Below are positions 23,946 through 36,360 of a stretch of 64,000 nucleotides of DNA, one piece after another. The notes below the pieces were generated by a model that worked only from the letters and a program-made list of their open reading frames with translations, searched no databases and had not been told where the DNA came from. Location: NCBI GenBank assembly GCA_947044405.1, contig CAMRHE010000324.1:806001-870000 (forward strand), written 5' to 3'. A program made the position numbers and the translations under genes. This DNA comes from Leptodactylus fallax (lineage: Eukaryota; Chordata; Amphibia; Anura; Leptodactylidae). How positions within the stretch are numbered: position 1 is the stretch's first letter; each line of letters starts with the position of its first letter.

Positions 23946-25457
23946 ATGGGCAAAGTGAAAGTGCCTCCGGGCACCCCTGCACCTCTCGACCGCCCTTCCA
24001 GAGTGACTATTGAGTGGTTCCTTGCACCGCCGCCCTCTTCTCCTGACCGGCATTCCACCAGGCCGCGGCCATTTTGGGAGGCGCTGGGGCCTTCTTCCAC
24101 AATCCTGAGGACGGCCCGCCACACTGACCCTGCAGTGGGACCTTCTTCCTCGGCTGGGGTCCTGCTTCCAACTAGGTCCCACTCAGCCCCAGGCCTGCCA
24201 TGGACCTCCCCATCTAGGACCCTTCCACATCCCCCGCAGACTGGGCCGCCGACATCCCTGGACTCATCCCATCTCCTACCTGCTAGAAGCCAGGTAACAC
24301 GGGGCCCCTGCTCTCCACAGCATGAGGTCAGTGCTCCTTCTCCCCAGCACTCTGCCGCAGCCACCCAGCATGGTCTCCCCCTTTCTCAGGAGTTGCTCCA
24401 GTTCTCCCGTGCAACTCCTCCTGCCCTCCCAGGCTCTGAGAGTTCCAGTGACTATGAGGACCCTGACCTGGGGGTCCCCCCTGCTCAGTCCCCAAGGATG
24501 CTCTTTGAGCAAGATGCCTCAGCTTTTCAGCCTCCTGTGCTGTCTCCCCAGGAGCACCCCCCTCACCCCTCCCAACCTTCCCCACAATGGTCTCAAATTC
24601 CTACAAAGGCAGACTTTAAATCTCTCGTTGCTGAAGTCACTGAGTCATTTAGGGTGGAGATCTCTGCCTTGCGTAAGGACTTGCATTCCATAGCTAACAG
24701 AGTGGACACGTTGGAAGATGATCATGACCACACTAGGGAATATGTGGTGACCCTCCATGACACTACTGCTGATCAATCCTCGGCACTTCGGGATGTGCCG
24801 CGCCACTTAGAGGACCTTGACGATAGAGGTTGGCGCAATAATATTCGCATCAAAGGTCTCCCAGAGGCTACTCATTAGCAGGATCTGCATGTTACGTTGG
24901 AAGCGGTATTCAACTCTATCCTTCAGGAGCCCCCTACCTACAAAATTAAATTGGACAGAGCTCACAGAGCCCTCCATCCTAAAGGCACTTTATCTGCACC
25001 AAGGGACGTTATCTGCTGCATCCACGACTTTGCCCTGAAAGAAGCTATTATGGCTAAGGCGTGGAAGCTCAGGGACTTTGACGGGGCCAAGCTGCAACTT
25101 TATCAGGATCTCTCCCTCATCACCCTCCAGAAACGCTGCCATCTCCGCCCCCTACTGCAACTTCTACAGGAACACCAAATTTCCTATCGTTGGGGTTTCC
25201 CGTTTGCACTCATCGCCCGGAAGGATGGTCATTCTGCTACTCTTCGTTCCAACTCAGATCTCCCTTATTTTTGTGACATCCTGGACGTTCCTCCACCTGC
25301 TTTGACCACCTGGGAACTGCCCCCTCCGCCTCCATCACCAGCCCCGGTTTGGCATAGACAGCGGCCTGGAAAACGCCACTCACTTCCCTCTACCTCCTCC
25401 TCCCAGAAGCATTGCCTGGAGGACAACCTATGCTCTCTCTATGCCCATGCTCTTTGA
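23946..25457 (+). pseudogene. L1-type ORF1 protein (RNA-binding), one in-frame stop
   Basis: A single frame of 503 codons runs from ATG 23946 to the stop at 25457 and is interrupted only by TAG at 24876-24878, a likely CAG to TAG change. Residues 1 to about 220 are rich in Pro and Ser. A coiled-coil-like segment follows (about 230-290), then the RNA-recognition-like region starting DRGWRNNIRIKGLPE (about 294-308), the characteristic motif of L1 ORF1 proteins, and a C-terminal domain with ALKEAIMAKAW. A Pro-rich tail (about 450-470) ends the protein. Its role would be binding the LINE RNA as a trimer and acting as nucleic acid chaperone. The long open frame suggests a comparatively recent insertion. 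Confidence 0.85.
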
Positions 25458-25932
25458 AGGTTTTTGCTTAGCCCATACTATGTTTGCTTCCTTAGGTCTG
25501 TAAGTTAAGTTATTTCATTTATTGCTGTCCGGGACGGAGTGGCACCACCTGACTCTTTCCCGCCTTATTTTTTTTTTTTCCTTGTGCGGTCACCCACTCC
25601 TGTTCCTTAGGTCACCTTCCCCTTACTGGGGGGTTATCATTTTACTCTGTTCTTTACATTTATCAGTGTGACTTACCCTCTGGCGGGAGATTTAGTCCTG
25701 CCCATGATGCTATGCATATTTGTACTTATGTTTGGTTTTTCTCACTCTTGTTTTTTGTTTCCTTCCCTCCCTTTCTCTCCTTCCCCTCTCCCCTGGTCCA
25801 GAGACTTCGCCTTTAAATTATTGGTCCAGCCTGTGAATTGCAACTCCACCTCTCTCCTGGAATTGTGCCAGCGTCTTGTGATGTGGGTGAGCTCGCCTTC
25901 AATCTGCTACTGTCCTCATTTACTGGGTCCCA
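25458..25932 (+). other. L1 inter-ORF region
   Basis: Pyrimidine-rich untranslated DNA between ORF1 and the recognisable part of ORF2. The true ORF2 start was probably here, but part of it has been deleted. Confidence 0.5.
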
Positions 25933-28594
25933 ATGGTTAGATGTGTGTCGATTAATGTTAAGGATGTAGCCTTCTTAGAGGAGACCCACTTTGACCATAC
26001 GGGGGCATTTAATTTTGCAAAACACTACTTTCCCATGGCCTTCCCCGCTTTTCACGAACGTCGCAGAGCGGGGGTGGCCATCCTACTCTCTCATTCCTGT
26101 CCGATCTCGGTAACAGCCTCACATCTTGATCCGCAAGTCTGTTATGTTATTCTGGAGGGTATCCTCCATGGTGCCCCGATAATCTTATGCCATGTTTATG
26201 CTCCCAATTCCTCTCAGATAGTGTTTCTGCATTGGGTTCTCTCTCGCTTGCGCTCCTTTCCTTCAGCTACCTGGTTTTTGGGAGGGGACTTTAATATGGT
26301 CTTCTCTGAGCATGCCGATCGCTTGTCCGTACCTCAAAGACCGATACCCCGAACACAAGCTCAGCTTGCAAAGGAGTTCCAGCGGTTAATTCGTTCTCAT
26401 GCATTGTATGACCTTTGGCGAGTGGATAACCCTACGGGGCGCTCTTATACTTTCTTCTCCCACCCCCATAACACCCATACGCACATTGATTATTTTTTGG
26501 GGAACACCCCTGCCTTCCGACTCCTAATTGACACTGACATCGGCCCTCTTTCTTGGTCTGACCATGCCTCGGCGGTTGTGACTCTGTCCCCTAATCCCCT
26601 GACTACACGACGCTGTCACTGGCGCCTTAATGAGTCACTCTTGAAGTCCCCGACCTCACTCCCTACCCTGTGCACTCACTTGGGTGATTATTTTCATGAT
26701 AATCTGGGCTCTGTCGATTCTCCTGGGGTTCTTTGGGAAGCCCATAAGACTGTTATGCGGGGTCACTGCATTGTGTTGGCCTCTAAACTTAAAAAGGATA
26801 GGCAAGCGTAACTGCAAGTTCTGCAGGACCGCATTCGCTCTCTTACCTCCATGTTGGCGGCGCACCCGTCTCTGGGGGTCCTCCGCCAGCTGGTTCTTGC
26901 CCGTGCGGTTCTCCGTGATTTGGAGACCCATCGAGTGCAGCGACTCCTCCTATACACTCGCCAACACTATTTTGAGTGTGGCAATAAGGCTCACACCTTG
27001 CTGGAGAGGACCCTCAGGGACCACTGTGCTGCTTCTATCCCGCACTCTGTCTGTGACTCCTCTGGCGTATTCCAACATCACCCCAATCTGGTTGCGCTGG
27101 CTTTCCACTCTTATTATTCTAAACTGTATAACTTGCCTACTCTATGAGCACTGTGCCTCCCTGACGGTCATTCCAGCTTAGCTTCCTACTTGACCGACTG
27201 CTGCTTGCCGCAATTGCCTACAGATGCCCTGGCATCCCTGAAGTCTCACATCACTATTGAGGAATTGGATGGGGTCCTGAAGGGCCTCCCTAACGGTAAG
27301 GCCCCGGGCCCTGACGGCTTCACGTATCTTTATTATAAAGTTTTCCAGAGAGAGCTCTCCGGTCATCTTGTCAATCTGTTTAACTCCTTTCTTGCGGGTT
27401 CCCCAATCCCCCCCGACTATGTCACATTCTCTCCTTGCCTTGGTCCCTAAACCGGGCAAGGACCTGCGGGACTGTGCCAACTATTGCCTTATCGCCCTGT
27501 TAAATACAGACCTGAAGCTATTTACAAAACTTCTTGCAAATAGACTTAACTTTTGGCTCCCCTCTCCTTGTCCTTAAAGACCAGGTGGGTTTCAACTCCT
27601 GTTGTCAGGGTTGCGACAACACCAGAAGGACGATGGACTTAGAAGTAAACAATCATACCTCTACCCCGGCCCTTCTTTTGAGTCTGGACGCTGAGAAGTC
27701 CTTTGATCGCCTAAATTGGTCTTTTATACTCTCTACATTGGAAGCTTTTGGGTTCTCTGGGGCCTTCCTCACGGCGATCCGCACTCTTTATTCTTCGCCT
27801 TCGGCTGCGGTCAGGCTTCCACACTCCTCCTTACCCTCCCTCTCCATTTGTAATGGCACTAGACAGGGTTGCCCTCTCTCCCCCCCTTATTTTTGCTGTC
27901 TGCATTAAACCCCTCGCTGCCAAAATTCGTAGGGACCCGGATGTTAGGGGAATCAGAGTTAGGGACAGGGAGTTCAAGGTTTCTCTCTTTGCAGACGATG
28001 TCCTCCTCACTCTTGCCTCTCCCCATACCACACTCCCTAACTTCATGCGTTTTATCGAGGTCTATAGCGATTTCTCTGGTTATAAGGTAAACCCTCAATA
28101 TTCCGTAGGACCTCCTCACCCTTCTTCGGAGTAACTTTGATTTCCAATGGCAAACCTCCTCGATTCGCCACTTGGGGATCCAGATATCCCCCTCTTATTC
28201 AACCCTCTATTCAGTAAACTATCCACATATTTTCCGTGATCTGAGAGTCCTCATAGATAAGTGGTGGCCCCTGTCTATATCCTTCTTAGGGAGAATTGCG
28301 ATTCCCCCAGGGTGTTGGCGCTGCCAAAGTGCGGTGGGTACCCTTCACCAAATTTTTTGGACGTGTCCTCTTATTCTGGGCTTCTGGAGGGAGGTAAAGG
28401 CTCTGACAGTTGCACTTTATAGTCAGGGGGTCCCCCTTGATCCCCTTGTTTACCTCCTTGGCCTCCCAGCTAGGTGCCTGGATAGGAGGGCGTCCAGGCT
28501 TTTCCTATACCTGTGCACAGCAGCTAAGACTCTCGGAGCTAAACATTGGAAGAGTGTAGCCCCCGTACTGGTCCTGAATTCCTGGCCAGGATGA
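25933..28594 (+). pseudogene. L1-type ORF2: endonuclease and reverse transcriptase, broken
   Basis: The apurinic-type endonuclease is read from 25933 to 26811: SINVK, directly followed by DVAFLEETHF (about 20-25 residues of the family lost in between), VYAPNS, GGDFNMV (26282-26302), HIDYFLG and SDHA (26557-26568). After a stop at 26809 and frameshifts, reverse transcriptase motifs follow: NGKAPGPDGF (27292-27321), LVPKPGKD, KDQVGF, LDAEKSFDRL, GTRQGCPLSP and the catalytic FADD (27988-27999). The thumb ends at FLGRIA (about 28297) and jumps to the C-terminal Cys segment CWRCQ and GTLHQIFWTCPLILGFW (28313-28395), so several hundred codons are missing. It would nick DNA and copy the LINE RNA; this copy cannot. 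Confidence 0.85.
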
Positions 28595-28772
28595 AGGATG
28601 TGCGGAGCCTTGAGTTTCTGACTGCGAGTCTTAATAATACCATTGATGCCTTTCAGTCTATTTGGGCCCCATGGGACGCTTACTGCACCCTGCAGGGCTT
28701 CTGATCCTGGACCTACCTCCCCCATTTCCTCATACTTACCCTTATGCTTCTTTTTCATGGTGTATATTTGCA

Positions 28773-29112
28773 TGTACACATGGAGGAATTTGGCACTGAA
28801 TTTGAGGCTGATTACTCCTCAAAAATCAGCTTAAAGTTCCACCTAAAAACAGCCTATATTCATTTCAATGGGAGTCAGATGCTGATTTTTTCCTATCGCA
28901 GATTTTTCCTCTAGCAGATTTTTTCAGCTAGTGGAAAAATAAGCGTCATGCTCTATCTTCAAGCAGATTTCCCTGATAACTCCCACTAAAGTGAATGGGA
29001 GGCAGAAAATAAATACCACCTTGTCCATTTGGACAAGCTGAAAAATCTGCTTCAAATTCCTGAAACAGAATTTTTCAGCTACGAAAATTTCCTCTGTGTG
29101 GACTGCCCCTAA
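28773..29112. repeat. Palindromic MITE-like repeat
   Basis: TACACATGGAGGAATTTGG at the left is approximately mirrored by GAAAATTTCCTCTGTGTGGA at the right. Inside, GCTGATTTTT and GCAGATTTTT phrases and the pair CAATGGGAGTCAG / GAATGGGAGGCAG recur, as in fold-back elements. Confidence 0.6.
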
Positions 29113-30249
29113 CTGGTTTCACTGTGTCCATAAAACTCTGAATTATTAAAACATTATTTTTTGTCACACTGAGGTTTTTGTACCTCCAAAAGAAACAAAT
29201 AACAACTTCAGACCGTCCTGAAAAAACCCTCACACAGCTCAATCAACAAAAAATAGTTATAGATCAAACTATAAAGACACAAGATGGGAAAACATAGCGG
29301 CAAAAGATATATAACTATATATTGTCTCGCAAAATGTTACTACCACACAGTAACTAGTATAAAAATGAATCCCAAAAACAACTTTGCTACTATTCCACCT
29401 CACAAAAATGCTTTTCGGTACATTACAAGGTACCTTATATGGTGCAATTGAAGAAATACATTTTTTCCATCATGTTTTTGAGGGATAAGATTTAAAGGAT
29501 TGAAAAACAAAAAGAAAAACTTAACTTTGGCTTGGGCAGGAAGGGATTAAACTTAGTGTTACTACTTAAATTCCATGTAAATGTAAAATCTATTGAATAA
29601 CAGTGAGCAGGAATCTGTCTTTGCATGAAACATTAGAAACATGGGAATCATTGTGGGTTCTTATTGATAGAAATCGCATTTTGATTAGAGGTTTTGCATC
29701 TCTGAGGTGATATTGAGAACTGATTTTAGTATATTCCGTTTTCTGCACTTCTGGGGGATATTACATAGGCAAAGAAAATATAATTTCAGTGTAATGCACA
29801 AAAATTGTGCAGGTATTTGATGGAAAAATACCTTGTTTGAGTGCTCACTGCAGAAAAAATATACAATAAGCTAAGTAATACAAATGAAATAAGCTTCATA
29901 GCATTGTAAATAATAAAGTATGGAGGCCCCAAAAGGTTTTGTTAGGTTTTAGTGCACACAATGGGATCTCTGCTGCCTCTAAATCATAGCACTGTGTTCT
30001 TATTAGTTTGGTTCACTAGGACCTATGCATGTGATGACATAAATAAAGGATTTGAGCACATGAGCATTTTGCTAACCTGTAATCATATTCCCTGATCATT
30101 ATTCAGCTGCTCTTCTGAGCTGAAATTACAGTTAGGCTACATCTAAGCTTCTAGTTTATGGACACTATGCAAAGTGTTCGCATTTGTAGTAGTGTTTGTA
30201 AGGATCATCAAAGGGAAATCACACAATTCATCATGGTGACTCTTCCCTT
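29113..30249. other. No recognisable gene
   Basis: AT-rich DNA without supportable features. Confidence 0.4.
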
Positions 30250-30255
30250 CCAAAT

Positions 30256-30870
30256 AAGAATAAAATGTTTCGGCACTTGTCAAATTGCTTTAAACACGCC
30301 ATGGGTTAAACACGTATGGGGATGTGTGATTGTGTCTCCCTTTTGAATATTGTTGCACTGAGGACAATGCAGGCATGGATATGTACCATTCTTACGGCAA
30401 CTCAACTTATGTATGTTATAATTATGATGTTCCTTGTTTTATTTTATGGGTTTTTTTTTTGTTGAAAGCTTACTATCAAATATAATATACTCAGTTACCC
30501 TCTAAAAGGTATCGCTTGATTTCTTCACTCTTCCACTTTGTTCATTTTTGTCTACCTGGCGGATTATATTCTAATCTACCCCTATTTTTCTTTATTTTAT
30601 GTTATATCAAGATGACTGATGTCCAATTGTGGGTCCGAAACATTTCATTACATGTAATTACATGTTACATATATATGGATGAAATAAATATTTGGAGTGT
30701 TTAAAGCAATTTGACGAGTGCTGGAACATTTTATTCTTATCTATATGGATGTGAGATCCTTTCCTGTGCACCGTTATCCTTCTGAGGCCGAGTGATGTAT
30801 TATTAATACTTTATTAGCATTCTTCCCTTCCAAATCACACCATTGCAGCTTGAAAAAAGGGAGCAGAGGC
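30256..30870. repeat. Inverted repeat with Penelope-like terminal signatures
   Basis: About 40 bases at 30256-30299 (AATAAAATGTTTCGGCACTT, then AATTGCTTTAAACAC) recur inverted at 30699-30740 (GTGTTTAAAGCAATTTGACG, then GGAACATTTTATTC). Near 30626-30645 stands GTGGGTCCGAAACATTTC and near 30850-30880 CTTGAAAAAAGGGAGCAGAG with CCCAAAATATTGCT, both of the type found in the terminal regions of frog Penelope-like elements. Probably terminal pieces of such elements; no coding sequence. Confidence 0.5.
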
Positions 30871-30879
30871 CCAAAATAT

Positions 30880-32760
30880 TGCTGTTAAGACTATTAATGA
30901 CTATTATTGCATTTGCATGCTAAATGCCATTTCTGACTTTGGATTCTATGTATGTTTGAGTGATCCATGACAGTAGACACCAAGAATCAGGCACCACCAC
31001 AATAATACTTAGCAATACAGAAAACATGCTGTTTGAGATTTAATATAAAGTAAACATCAGAAGTAGGACTGTGTATAGAAATATTTCTGGAGGGAAAGCA
31101 ACTGCCATCAACCTTTATATCTGGAGACATAAAGAAATTATGAATTGTCTCCCCCGAGCATTGAGAGGTCAACTCCTGGCACAGAAGTTAAGGAAAATAG
31201 CAGTCAATTGCTAACAGTTGTAAGGTAATGAATAAACAGGTTGTCTTAGGGAAAAGATTTTAAAACATGCTCAATGTTTTTAAAAAAAAAAAAAAAGTAC
31301 TCACCTCACGGATCCCCTTCTGTTCCCATACAGATGCTCACCTGGTCCCCCAGTCTCTACTTTCTAGTACCATTGTGACATACAGGAAATGCTTACTCGG
31401 TTTAATTCTCAGTGAGCTGGGTCACCAGTGATTGTGAGTGGCCATTGTGAGTGAGTGTCCATTTTCTGTAATTTCATGTCTACCAGTAAAATAGAACTAT
31501 AGCAAAACCTATTTGTTACAAAGGGACAGTTATATGTTCCAGGAGAGTTTCCTTGCAGAAGCAAGAATCTCATTATTCTTTGTACATGCCTTCAAGAATA
31601 TGATGCCTATTTTTGTTGAATTAAAACCTAATATCCCTTTATTTAAATACGACGATCATCAACAGTCCAAAAAATCCTAGGTAGGCAAAATGATGAGCCT
31701 GCAAAACATACATGGTCATTGGCTGCTTTACATCACGTCCAGGGTCACTCCAGTTCATGGGGCAGGGGAAGGTGGAGGAAACAGGAGACTGCCATCAGTT
31801 CAAATGAATTGTTGGCTGGCTCCTGCATTCATATCATGGCACATAATGGCACAAAATATCATGTCAGCATCATTGTAGCAGTCAAGTTAAGTGCTATATC
31901 TGTAATTACTGTATATTATAGGATGAACTTTATAAGACTTCAGTAAGGAAAATTTGTTGTCACATACTGTATATCAGTTAAACATTTGCCAAGGAAACTC
32001 TGTACAGCAGGCATCTGAAAACGTAGTCTATTTATGCTTATTGGATTAGTAATGTCATCAAATGCTGTATATTTGTCAAAATATTTTATAAGAAAAAACA
32101 TCTAAATGAATGTTTTGTTATATTTATTTAGGGTAATACATCACTTTATTCTTTCAGTTGCTTCACATGGCAATTGTAACTCTTAAATTAGTGATCTTTC
32201 AAATCCTCCCATGCAGGATAGGTTTTCTACTTGAGTCATCGAGCTTGCCTAGTAAACAAGCAATTATGTTTATGTCCTTGAGCATTTTCTATCTCTTTTA
32301 TTTCCAGCATTAAACCATTCCGAAATATGTTTCAGAAGCCTTGCTGGATTCAATAGACCAGTGATTCACACGTTTGTAAAATCTATCCCATATATTCATA
32401 ATAATTTGGCAGTTTATTACTGGCCAAATGTCATCAACTGTAAATCTCTGTGTTGATCATCAATCACTGATTTCCCGTCTACTTGCATTCTCCATTATTG
32501 TCTCAAGGTTAATACTCAGTTTTGATGAATGACAAACAATCATTGTGTAGGCAATGCAGTAAGATATTTTAGCATTTTTCCATTAGGAAAAAAACTAATT
32601 CAATTATTTAGAGCAACAATGTTGTCTGAACACAAGATGGCAGAACTGGACTTCGCCTATAGCAATCCATTTTCCCTGGTGTAAAGAGAATCTATGGATA
32701 TTCAATTATCCCCAGTACAGGGGTGACCCTAGCCTCTCTGCTGCCTGAGGCAAACTATAG
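30880..32760. other. No recognisable gene
   Basis: AT-rich DNA. An A-run at about 31281-31295 is followed by GTACTCACCTCACGG, a short motif that recurs in GC-rich repeats of this window. Otherwise unassigned. Confidence 0.4.
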
Positions 32761-32839
32761 AAAGGTGCATCCCCCCAAAAAAAAGATAATCTGGTGGGTA
32801 CTTAGGGGGAGTCCCATCACGCAACCAATTATTGGTGGA

Positions 32840-33120
32840 TCAAAAAAATACCCTTATTTGGCACCCACATAGTATAACACCCTCTTTTTTTGGCCCCCAC
32901 ATGATATACAACCCTTTTTTTTTTTTTTTGGCTCACAACACGACACATGACCTCCTTTTTTGGCCCCCCACATGGTATATGTCCCTCCTTTTCTGACCCT
33001 CCACATGTTATAGAACCCACTTTTTTTGCCCCCACAGTATATGACCCCTTATTTTTCCCCTCACACTGTATCTGATCCCTTTTTATGGTCCTCGCACAGG
33101 TCCTGCACTGTTTTACACAC
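32840..33120. repeat. Minisatellite of roughly 35-40 base units
   Basis: Units of the type TTTTTTGGCCCCCACATGGTATA followed by a short (A/G)ACCC element occur about seven times with much variation in the T run. The array appears at the flank of a GC-richer repeat that continues to about 33370. Confidence 0.85.
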
Positions 33121-33185
33121 AGCACACCGTGACTAAGTTTAGGACCCTCCTTAATTTTTTTTTCCCCCCCATACAGAGTAGCATC

Positions 33186-33362
33186 TGATTTTTACTCACC
33201 TGCCCATGCTCCTGTCCTAGTCATCCTCCACTACCGCCTCCAGAGTGCACTGTAGTCGATGCTGTACATGTTCTTCAGCATCATAAGTGTAGCGCCGCCT
33301 AGAGGCGGCAGTGGAGGGTGGCCAGGACAGGTGCGTAGACAGGTGAGTAAAAAGTATAGGCT
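33186..33362. repeat. Imperfect palindrome, GC-rich
   Basis: TTTTTACTCACCTGCCCATG, GTCCTAGTCATCCTCCACTA and CCGCCTCCAG on the left are mirrored by TAGAGGCGGCAGTGGAGGGT, GGCCAGGACAGG and GACAGGTGAGTAAAAAG on the right. The arms are about 65 bases with a centre near 33270. Confidence 0.82.
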
Positions 33363-33539
33363 GCTGCTTATTGCAATAACACAGGTAGCTGCTAATGTTA
33401 AAAAAAATGCACGTATTTTATACTATCTCATAACATTAATGTTTCCCATTCCCATGTCATCTTTTTCATCTCTTCATAAACAAATGAACGCGTTCATTTA
33501 GCAACAGGCAAAACCACAAATTTCATTCTCTACATTGAC

Positions 33540-34957
33540 AAAGCTTCCTTGACTGTATGGACCTCCCTAACCTTTATCATTACCACTTAGCTTTTCTACT
33601 CAACTATTTGAAATACTGGTGGGATCACTCCCATGACAAGCTATGGCCAGCATTGGAGGCCCATGTTACTCACATTTTCAACAGGAAAGCTCTCTTGCTC
33701 TACCCTGCTACATCCACTCTGTCTTTCCCGATGGCTTCCCATGAGTTTGGATCTCCCTAGCTGTCTGGCGGGTGGGATGTGCCTCTCATTCTTCTCTCTC
33801 TAGGTTAAATATGGCCATCCCAATTCAGACTCTGATGCACCACGTTCCCAATTTATCATTATCCACATGGATCACAAGCGGAATGTATCGCATATCCAAC
33901 TTGTTCCACAACAATTCTATCCTTTCTTTTGCTCAATTGCAATCGAGATTCTATCTTTCTCTGCAAGAGGCCTTCAAATATTTCGAAGTTAGAGATTTTG
34001 TTAGCCAACCCCTCTATCACTATCTATTCCGGCCACTCTGGGAGATCTCCTCCAGCGCCTGATTGCTTCTAAATCTAAAGGCATCAAACCACTGTAACTT
34101 CTAGTGGCCAATGATCATCAATTTACAAAAAAAACCCTGTGTCTTGAAATGGGAGTCTGACTTTACTAAGTGCTTTGACGTGTCAGAATGGAGCAGCGCA
34201 ATAACTTGAAAATCTACCTCTTGTCCCTCTAGTATCATAAACTCCTCTTGCTATATTATACCCCATTGAGACTCTCATACATCTACCCAACGTCTTCCCC
34301 ATATGTTGGAGAGGTTGTGGTCAAGTCGGCTCCTTCCTGCATATCTTCTGGAGTTGTCCTTGTGTTGCTCCCTTCTGGCATGCTACTTTTAATCTACTTT
34401 GTGGCTACATACAGTCTACCATTACCTCTTTCACCCCCTTTGCTCTCCTTCTTGGGATTCAGAACATCTCTCCTCATTTTAGGACAATCACTTCCTCCAG
34501 GCAGCCCAGTAACTAATAGCTCATCATTGGAAATCTGCTACCATACCGTCCATTGCAGAACAAATATCTGTAATCTCTACCAATTGTTCACAAGAACACA
34601 GGTTAGCCTGTCAAAGGCAAACTTAAGTCCTTTAACTCCCAGTAGTCCTCTTGGTTTTCTCACCACCAACCCACTCTTAATAAAAGGCTCTGATTTCTTA
34701 CCTCAACCATTCACTCAAAGTTTAGGAAATTGTTACTTCTCATTCTATAACATGGTATCTCGTGGATTGGTCCCCACCTCCTTCTGTTACTAGGTTATTA
34801 ATGTTTTGCATTTGAGGCGTTCCATTGCACACCTAAATTTACATATGTCTGACTTACTTATTGTATTGTCATTTGTTTCTATCTACATATTTCCTATTGT
34901 ATTTTTGTATGTTCCTTATGAAAAACTTTAAATAAAAATTCATTTGAGAAAAAAAAA
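33540..34957 (+). mobile_element. L1-type LINE, 5'-truncated 3' end
   Basis: Only the final part of ORF2 and the 3' untranslated region are present. The element ends with AAATAAAAATTC and an A-run (about 34946-34957), the normal 3' end of L1 elements. It differs in sequence from the larger L1 at 23846. Confidence 0.75.
33557..34500 (+). pseudogene. L1-type ORF2 C-terminal remnant
   Basis: Short frames on the plus strand carry the order seen at the end of L1 ORF2 proteins: NLYHYHLAFLLNYLKYWW (33564 onward), a Trp/Pro block with WPALEAH, a hydrophobic middle, and at about 34305-34380 the Cys segment CWRGCGQVGSFLHIFWSCP. Many stops and frameshifts separate the blocks. No endonuclease or catalytic reverse transcriptase region is included. 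The segment is believed to bind nucleic acid in intact ORF2. Confidence 0.72.
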
Positions 34958-34959
34958 TG

Positions 34960-35988
34960 CACCCCCACTGCTTACAGTAGTACCAAATTATTCTACAAGA
35001 CAGTTGAATAAGAAATATGAAGCATGTATCATAACACTAGCAGGTGACAAGAATGCAGGGAAATAGTAATGTCACTCACGTATGTCACTGCTTCCTTGCC
35101 AGCGACCACTGAAACCACCGATTGGTCTGAGTACGTGAGACTAAGGACTTTCGGCATTGATGCACTGGCATGAGACTGAACAGACACTGACGGTGGACCA
35201 TAGAGCACCAAGGAGAAGTAACTTTGCTCTAAATTTTTTTATTTCCCCCTCTGCCTCCACACAGGTTGCTTCATTTATTGTGTGACCCCTTTAATGAAAA
35301 CCTAATACAAACATTCGGAGTGACACTAGGATCCAGAAAAAAACTACCAGACTTGAACACAGCAACTGATCAAGGAATAGTTTGATACAGAGAACTGAAG
35401 GCAACAGAGCACAAGAAGTTAGGGCTGGAGCTAGAACAAGACCCTAGAATTAAGCAATACTGAACAAGGAACAAAGTAACTCAAGAATTTCTGGATTAAA
35501 CACACATACATTAAATTGAAAAGAGAGCTAACCAATCAAGTAAGTCTCTGCAAATGAGTCCGAAACTCCCATTGGCAATCATATGGCTCACTGATGCCTA
35601 GTAACCACCCCCAACAAGAAACTAATAGGTGGAAGTCAACAAAACAGTAGAATAAGCCCTACTATTTGTAACTGAAGAAAAATAGCAGTTTTGTTACATG
35701 AGATCTATTAATTGCAAATTTTCAAATGCATTTTTTTTTACATGTGATAGACATTTTGAAGCTGTGGTATTCCCTAAGTAGTTTGGCCTCTATATAAATG
35801 GAAGTGATTATCTCAGCACACAGTGTTCCAGACTTTGACATATTTAATGCAGCCTTTTCAGTTTTTTTAGTTTAATTTGGGGCTTAATACATAGCTAGTA
35901 TAGGAGCTGATGTATACCATGGATTTAAGTATAAACAATAAAGATGTGTTAAGTAACTAAGCAACACCTTAGAAAAATATGCTTAACA
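34960..35988. other. No recognisable gene
   Basis: Unassigned DNA; a purine-rich stretch around 35330-35520 may belong to an old LTR element but shows no clear ends. Confidence 0.35.
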
Positions 35989-35990
35989 TA

Positions 35991-36358
35991 CAGGTGCATC
36001 TCAATAAATCAGAATATCTTTGAAACATTTATTTCTTACAGTAATTAAATTAAAAAATTGACCTCCTATATTTTCTAGATTCTTTACACACAGAGTGTTC
36101 TATTTCAAGTGTTTTATTTCTGTAAATGTTGATTATGGATTACAGGTAATGAAAACCAAAATCTAAGAAAATTAGAATATTGTAAAAAAGTTCAGTATTG
36201 TAAATTCAGTGTGTCACCTGCCAAGGTTTCCTAAGCTCTGAAATGGTCCCTCAGTCTGGTTTAGTAGGACACACAATCATGGAAGACGCTGATTATGAAT
36301 TGTATTACTGAAATGAATGAACGTTTCAAAGATATACTAACTTATTGAGATGCACCTG
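35991..36358. mobile_element. Non-autonomous Tc1/mariner-like element with CAGGTGCATCTC ends (copy 1)
   Basis: It starts CAGGTGCATCTCAATAAATC and ends GAGATGCACCTG with TA on both sides (35989-35990 and 36359-36360). There is no coding capacity. A second copy in opposite orientation is at 41499. Confidence 0.9.
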
Positions 36359-36360
36359 TA

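Larger units (their letters stand above)
23846..28770 (+). mobile_element. L1-type LINE with ORF1 and ORF2, internally deleted
   Basis: The 5' end GGGGGGCGTGGCC at 23848 is the kind of start seen in vertebrate L1-type elements. ORF1 and ORF2 follow in order with an intervening untranslated stretch (25458-25932). The copy has a 5' start and a region coding for the ORF2 C terminus, but large internal parts are missing and no poly-A tail is evident; the 3' limit is approximate. Confidence 0.85.
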
